Source of the DNA: Lithospermum erythrorhizon
Lineage: Eukaryota; Streptophyta; Magnoliopsida; Boraginales; Boraginaceae
Length of the DNA: 64,000 nucleotides
Assembly (NCBI GenBank): GCA_019722365.1
Contig: JADFUC010001920.1
Location: 207,063-271,062, forward strand
Direction of reading: 5' to 3'
Below, piece by piece: positions 59,161 to 64,000 of the stretch (position 1 is the stretch's first letter; each line of letters begins with the position of its first letter). A program made the position numbers and the translations under genes. The notes below the pieces were generated by a model. The model saw only the letters and a list, made by a program, of their open reading frames with translations, had not been told where the DNA came from and searched no databases.

Positions 59161-59178
59161 TTGGCGCCCACCGTGGGG
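59161..59178 (+). promoter_or_regulatory. Primer binding site and leader of Tat element B
   Basis: TTGGCGCCCACCGTGGGG is the standard post-LTR sequence of plant Tat elements, two bases after the LTR end. It marks the start of the element's interior. Confidence 0.88.
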
Positions 59179-59305
59179 CTCGAGTTCAAGAGCCTTGCAT
59201 TTATTAGCTATCGGGTGTGTTAAGTTGGAACGCATCCCAAGTACTAAATTTAGGGACTTGGATCCGACTGCGAACTAAAGTGTTTTGACTTTGAGATTTG
59301 ATCAA

Positions 59306-61245
59306 ATGGCTAGAGTGAGAAAAACTGCTAGGAAAGTCGGGTCACCCCCGCCCGCAGTTACTAAGAATGGCAGGAAGAAACCGAGAACCCCTTGGGTCCC
59401 GGCGGAGAAGAGCACCTCCGATTAGGGGCAATTGTCCAAATCGGACACCCAGCTGAGGAGCAGGGGGCGAGTTACGCCCCATCGTACTAGTAGAGACCCT
59501 CAGACTTCTAAGGCTACTACCCAGCGCCAAGGGGATTCGGACTATGTGAAAGTTCCATCTGCTGACTGGGCTGAGATGAAGGCAACAGTCAATCGGTTAA
59601 CTAGGGTGGTAGAAGAAAAAAGCTTACAGGTTTCCATTGGAACCATGCATCGCTTGTGAGCTTTACTTCACGAGTGCCTCGGGATCGAGAAACAAAGCAT
59701 TCAGTGAAAATAGAGACAGGCGAGACCGTCCCAACGGTGAGCGGGAAGGGGAATCTCATACCCCTCCCCGTAAGGAACATGAAAATGCTAGAAGAGCCGT
59801 GGGACCATTGCTCGTCGAGGCGTATGGACCCACCATCTTCTAAAACGGCCTTTCATGACACCTCAAACGCTGTCGTTCCTATAGTCGCAACAAACGATCT
59901 GGATAGACGTATCGAGAATAAGCTGAAACTACATCTGGGGATACTAGCACCGGAGAGGAACTTGCGGTCAATCCCAGCGATGGAGAAAGCCCGACTCATT
60001 TGGCCTTGAAGTGGTCAAAGTTATGACCCCGGGAAAGGAATAAGGATGCCGGTCCTTCCAAAGTATGATGGTGTTGGGGACCCCGTGGCTCATTGCCAGA
60101 ATGTTAGAGATCTAGTGAAGTTTGTTTCGAAACACGATGAAGTATTGTGTCAAGCTTTCCCGACAACTCTGGAGGGTCGTGGGAGGACTTGGTATGATAA
60201 GCTGCCGGTTGGGTCAATTTATAATTTTCAACAACTGGCTGAATTATTCATTCAAGCCTTTCAGCATGAGAGGCCAGCCGACCGTGACTTCCGTCATCTA
60301 ATGAGGATCCGTCAAAAGAACAATGAGACTTTGAGAGAGTTTGTCGGACGGTTCAATGCTGAAAAGACTACAGTGGGACATGTAGAAGATCAAGCATTAG
60401 TGACTTCGTTCGTGGAAGGTTTGAAGTGGGACGGTTCTTGAGCCTTAGCTGCAAAGATTTCACCAAGATAACATTCTCACGAAATCTTGGCAATGGCCAT
60501 AGCGTTCACCGATACAAGAGGGCGAGCGAGAATTGTGGCGGGCTCGGTGATGTACGGGATCACATAGGCCCCGTTGCCCCTAACAACGAATCAAAGAAGA
60601 GGAAAGCTCATGACCGTTTGGGTTCTTATGGGACTAGCCAGAAGTGGAGACTTTCACATGACACGCCCGACTAGAGCGCCCGCTTGGCTTTCTTAAATCC
60701 TTGGGGAGATTAGGAAACCTTGATGGAAGATCCCTACGACGACCAAATCCTATAAAAGGAGATCGACACTGGAGTCGAAGCACATGTTAATGGAATTTCA
60801 AAAGGATGCGGCCACGACCACTGAGGATTGCAAGAACCTGAAAAGGGAGGTAGAGAGTTTGGTTTCTCGGGGATACCTTAAGGACTACATCCGGGGATCC
60901 GGCAATGAAGATACATCTCGCTATGATCGTTTCAACAACAACCGTTATAACGGCAATCAGAATCAAACATGGAAGAGAAATATTGCACCCAAGGACAACT
61001 CTCGTGCCCAATCGAAGGAAGTGAGAGAGAACAACGCTGAAAAGGCACGTCTAACAAAAGAAGGAGCTCCTCCCACCTATGGGGTTATAAATACTATTGC
61101 CGGGGGCATCGCCGGAGGTGGTGATTCCTCAAGCCAACGGAAGAAGTATGCCAAGAAGGAAATAACGTACGGAGACCGTCCAAAAAGGTCTCGTACACCA
61201 ACTTCCAATGTTCGAATTTTAGGACAAAGATATGGAGAAAATTGA
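59306..61245 (+). pseudogene. Gag of Tat element B, with stops
   Basis: The ATG at 59306 opens a basic N-terminus (ARVRKTARKVGSPPPAVTKN). At 60046-60441 an open frame carries PVLPKYDGVGDPVAHCQNVR, FPTTLEGRGRTWYDKLPVGS and LREFVGRFNAEKTTVGHVED, the retrotransposon gag (capsid) domain with the conserved A-x-x-W-Y-x-x-L-P and L-R-x-F-V-x-R-F motifs. At 60784-61245 TTEDCKNLKREVESLVSRGY and YGVINTIAGGIAGGGDSSSQ match the conserved Tat gag C-terminus. At least one stop at 59423, one at 60009 and shifts near 60440 and 60675 separate the blocks. It would form the virus-like particle if intact. Confidence 0.85.
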
Positions 61246-62119
61246 AATCCCTCACGATGACCCCATAGTTATTTGAAGCTACATATCTAGTACCTTGTGA
61301 AGGATTACAGGTGGATGATACCGGTAGTCTTTGATATCATAACAACCCTTTTGACATATTGAAAGAAAGCTACGATTAGAGCTGAACTTTCTATCTTTAT
61401 CCATGGACCCTTTTTAGTCATACTTATTCAATTGGAAGTATTGGTCCAATTCAAAATTACATTCGTAATTTCATAATCCCATTTTCGGGTTTCTAGTGAC
61501 TTTTGGATATCAATTACGAGAATGTATATTTTTTTCTCGAATCTTTCATTGAAAGTGAAAGGATCTAATCCTTTTAAGAAATAAAGTTTTTGATCGGAAA
61601 ATGAATCAAACCGAGGACCCTTTAACTATTAAAAAGGGGCACAAAGTTGGAACCTATTAAGACCCCACTAATAGGTTTTGGGGAAATGAGGTGGAAGCCA
61701 TAGGTAAAGTCAGACTTGAAGTGATGCTGGGCGAGTTCCCCAAATGTGCAATCCATGAGGTTGATTTCTTAGTCGTTGACTTACCATATTTTGCATACAA
61801 CGCCAATGTGTTAAGACCATCCTCCGAAAGTTCAAAATTTGTTGTAGCTCCATATTGTCTAAGTGTGAAGTTCCCGGTTCCAAAAGGAGAGGGAATCTTG
61901 AGAAGTGAACAAAGGATAGCACGAGAATGCTATTTGAATTCAATGAAACCAGTTGAAACAAAAAAGTCCAAGGTCGGGGATCAGACGAGGCAGCCTCTCG
62001 AAACAGACTATGAGTATTCCATCAAAGTCGAGAGAGAGGAACGAAGTTCATCGGATGATGAAGGACTCAAAGTCCCTCTGAAAAGTAGGCACAAGAAACC
62101 CAGAAGATACATCTGTTAG
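61245..62119 (+). pseudogene. Protease region of Tat element B, split by plastid DNA
   Basis: Before the insertion the reading gives EIPHDDPIVI and then VDDTGS (about 61310-61328), a D-D/T-G-S aspartic protease active site. After it, 61640-61720 reads KLEPIKTPLIGFGGNEVEAI, which follows directly in relatives, and the frame 61691-62119 continues GKVRLEVMLGEFPKCAIHEV, DFLVVDLPYFAYN and EQRIARECYLNSMK. The latter is the conserved protease C-terminal part and linker to RT (L-V-V-D-x-P-Y-x-A-Y-N, E-Q-x-x-A-R-E-C-Y). The Y-N-A-I-L-G-R-P motif is altered. The insertion and stops abolish function. Confidence 0.78.
61367..61634 (-). other. trnG-UCC: Plastid DNA insertion: part of the trnG-UCC intron
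   Basis: Read on the minus strand, this 268-bp stretch follows the group II intron of the plastid tRNA-Gly(UCC) gene as I know it: aatagttaaagggtcc, ggtttgattcattttccgat, caaaaactttatttcttaaa, aaggattagatcctttcact, acattctcgtaattgatatc and ggtccatggataaagataga. The tRNA exons are absent. It interrupts the protease of the retrotransposon, with protease coding on both sides. Nuclear plastid insertions (NUPTs) are common in plants; this one postdates or accompanied the element's decay. Confidence 0.85.
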
Positions 62120-62300
62120 GGAGGTGCTAGACATTGAAGATGAAGTGGGGTATGAAGATGGAGCACCTGACACCGAGAGGATGAAATAGAAGAAGTACCT
62201 TTGACTTGGAAAAACGAGGAGAGTCATGAGGTCGAGCTATATGGATTGAGCACCGAGGCGGGTTGATTTGCTCTTTAGCCCGAGGATTTGATGTATTCGT

Positions 62301-63073
62301 TTGAGCTTCCCTCGAGATATGCAGGGTAGGCACGTGCAGGCTATTACATCGGTTGAATGTTTATCTGACGAAACCCAGGTAAAGAAGAGAAACTTTAGTC
62401 CTGAGAAGATCACGGCCATCAGGGAAGAGGTAGACAAGCTAATTGAGGCTGGATGCATCGAAACTGTATATTACCCCGACTGGGTAGCAAATGTTGTTTT
62501 GGTAAAGAAGCCCGGTGGCGAATGGCGTATGTGCATCGACTTTACCGACCTTAATAAAGCTTGTCCTAAAGATTGTTTCCCCCTTCCCAATCTAGAAAGG
62601 CAAGTCGACTGTATTTGAGTTTGAAGTTTCGACTTTCTCGTGCTTTGAGAGGTTACTATCGGAATGCGGATGGATGGGAGAATATTGAAAGACATCTTTC
62701 ATCGGCTGAGTTCGGCCTCATGGGCTACGTTGTGATGCCTTTTAGTCTTAAAAATCTTTGAATAACTTTACAGCGTATTATGATCAATAGGGTGTTCAAA
62801 GGCCAAATCGGGCGAAACATGGAGATATACGTCGATGACATGCTTGTCAAAAGTAAAAGGCGAAGTGGACACCTCACGAACTTGAGGGAAACTCTTGAGA
62901 ACTTGAGGAAATACAAGCTAAGAATCAACCCAAAAAAGTGTGTATTCGGTGTGACATCGGGAAAATTCTTAGGCTACATGATAAGTCAAAAGGGGATAGA
63001 AATTAATCCTACCAAGATTCAGGCAATCCTAGATATGAAGCCTCCAAAATTTATCAAGGAAGCTTCAGTCTAG
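62301..63073 (+). pseudogene. Reverse transcriptase of Tat element B
   Basis: The first frame (62301-62618) reads KRNFSPEKITAIREEVDKLI, CIETVYYPDWVANVVLVKKP and WRMCIDFTDLNKACPKDCFP, the full N-terminal RT signature. After a shift, about 62690-62760 gives SSAEFGLMGYVVMPFSLKNL (relatives: Y-R-V-M-P-F-G-L-K-N-A). The frame from 62780 has MEIYVDDMLVKSKRRSGHLT with the intact catalytic Y-V-D-D, then INPKKCVFGVTSGKFLGYMI and SQKGIEINPTK. Two breaks, near 62618 and 62760, inactivate it. This is the better preserved of the two Tat RTs in the window. Confidence 0.92.
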
Positions 63074-63560
63074 CTTTGGAAAATTGGCCGCCCTCTCTGG
63101 ATTTAAATTATCGAAGTCGGAAAGGTACCATTTTCAAAATTCACGGGATCCAAAAATTTTCAATGGACCGGAAATGTCAAAAAGCTTTGAGGAGTTGGCT
63201 TGCCAAACCACCCTTACTATGGCCCCCCTTGCGGAGGGCTTGATCATGTACATAGCCGTATCAGATTATGCGGTAAGCTCAGTACTGCTTCGTGAAGAGG
63301 ATAACATTCAGAGGCCGGTATATTATGTGAAGTCTTTGCGAGGGGCTGACATTATCAACGATTGAGAAATTTGCCTTACGTGTTGGCTGTAACCGCACAG
63401 CTCAGCCTTATTTAGTCGCACCGATCATTGTGTACCGTCAACCACTTGAGAACTATCTTTTCGCTTGAAGCCTATGCAGAAGAATGGTTAAATGGCGTCG
63501 AGTTGGGAGAATTTGACATTGAATTCCAACCTCGGCGGCAATTAAAAGATCGAGCCTTAA
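63074..63560 (+). pseudogene. RNase H (first) of Tat element B
   Basis: LAALSGF-type connection text (about 63085), then KSFEELACQTTLTMAPLAEG, MYIAVSDYAVSSVLLREEDN and IQRPVYYVKSLRGAD (to 63355) match the RNase H of Gypsy elements (L-Y-L-A-V-S, A-V-S-A-V-L-V-R-E-E, P-V-Y-Y-V). The next part, WLNGVELGEFDIEFQPRRQL with KDRALMGFV (63485-63565), matches the closing E-L-x-E-F-D-I-x-Y-x-P-R and Q-A-L-A-D-F-V. The frame shifts near 63363. Confidence 0.82.
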
Positions 63561-63566
63561 TGGGCT

Positions 63567-63995
63567 TTGTTCTCAAATGTGCCTTCATTTGTGAAGAGCG
63601 ACAGAACAATGAAAAAATGTAAGTCATCGGATGATGAGACTTGGGTCATCCAAGTGGATGGAGCATCTAACAAAGGAGGAAAAGGAGCCGGAGTATTGTT
63701 ACATGCGCCGGATGGCGTCCACATTCCATACCTCCTTAAGTTAGAATTTGAAGCTACGAACAATGATGCTGAATATGAGGCCACGATTCGCCCAAGTTCT
63801 GGCTCACTGATGGTACATAAAGTGGTGGTTAAGTGATTCAGTGAGTGGTCAATCAAGTCAATGATGATTGTGCCACCATAGCGAAAACTTGGTGAAGTAT
63901 AGAGATCGGGTACAACAACTGCTGAGAAAATTAGAAGAAATCGAGTTGGCCCATATTCCACGAGGAGTTCCAGCGAGAGTCTCGGGGCGTACTCT
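63567..63995 (+). pseudogene. Second RNase H (aRNH) of Tat element B
   Basis: The frame from 63567 reads TWVIQVDGASNKGGKGAGVL, then LLKLEFEATNNDAEYEATIR. The catalytic D of V-D-G-A-S and the E of N-N-D-A-E-Y-E-A are both present. A deletion near 63800-63840 breaks the frame; the text then continues KYRDRVQQLLRKLEEIELAH and IPRGVPARVSGRT (63893-63995), equivalent to the closing H-I-P-R-x-x-N. Two successive RNase H domains identify a Tat/Ogre-type element. Confidence 0.88.
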
Positions 63996-64000
63996 CAAAT

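Larger units (their letters stand above)
58690..64000 (+). mobile_element. Tat-lineage Ty3/Gypsy retrotransposon B, 3' end outside the window
   Basis: A probable 5' LTR ending in ctcaaca (59158) is followed by the primer site and leader text typical of Tat elements, then gag, protease, RT, RNase H and a second RNase H, all plus strand. Better preserved than element A, it still has several stops and shifts. The LTR left end is not defined and 58690 is approximate. The window ends between the second RNase H and integrase. A plastid fragment is inserted in the protease. Confidence 0.88.

Noticed and set aside
63557..63961. A 134-residue minus frame
   Set aside because: It is exactly opposite the second RNase H of Tat element B, whose plus-strand motifs are clear.

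Overview
This is plant nuclear DNA, from an unidentified flowering plant and probably a eudicot. The evidence is an intron-containing cysteine-rich receptor-like kinase (CRK) gene, a fragment of the plant mRNA-export gene THO5, plant Copia and Gypsy retrotransposon lineages, a SINE, MITEs, and a piece of plastid trnG-UCC intron. The window is gene-poor. The only intact protein-coding gene I can support is the CRK at 31008-34415; nearly everything else is transposable-element DNA, much of it nested and heavily broken.

Layout. (1) 1 to about 6500: the 3' part of a decayed Tat-lineage Ty3/Gypsy element, plus strand, with RT, RNase H, a second RNase H and integrase remnants, a tandem repeat of about 93 bp, and an antisense ORF (4458-6471, minus). 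(2) 6500-9411: AT-rich flank holding a 95-bp duplication, a tRNA-derived SINE with an 18-bp target duplication (8060-8301) and a small Helitron-like element (to 9176). (3) 9412-27488: a three-layer nest. A foldback-type element with 153-bp terminal inverted repeats (9416-27484) contains a Copia element (about 9578-26917), whose 5' LTR is split by a second, oppositely oriented Copia (9884-18706). (4) 27489-31007: duplicated CRK upstream DNA, a second LTR related to the outer Copia, a Stowaway-like MITE and a W-box-rich promoter. (5) 31008-34415: the CRK gene. (6) 35406-50341: a minus-strand chromovirus-type Gypsy element flanked by GTTGT, itself invaded by LTR sequence in the opposite orientation and by an LTR piece that resembles 5S rRNA. 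(7) 50347-52534: AT-rich DNA with a fused THO5/CRK pseudogene on the minus strand. (8) 52535-57864: a complete but decayed Copia element with both LTRs. (9) 57865-64000: a MITE-like sequence, then a second Tat element (plus strand) running off the window, with a plastid DNA fragment inside its protease region.

How the parts relate. The locus looks like a small CRK cluster eroded by retrotransposons. The DNA on either side of the nested insertion (9285-9411 joined to 27489-27745) matches the upstream DNA of the intact CRK, so an earlier CRK copy seems to have lost its coding region and kept only its promoter side. A third CRK relic is fused to THO5. The intact CRK, with conserved cysteines, all kinase motifs and clean splice sites, contrasts sharply with the frame-broken retroelements. 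Everything here comes from reading the sequence; no database or alignment program was used. Boundaries of decayed elements are approximate unless a terminal motif is named.
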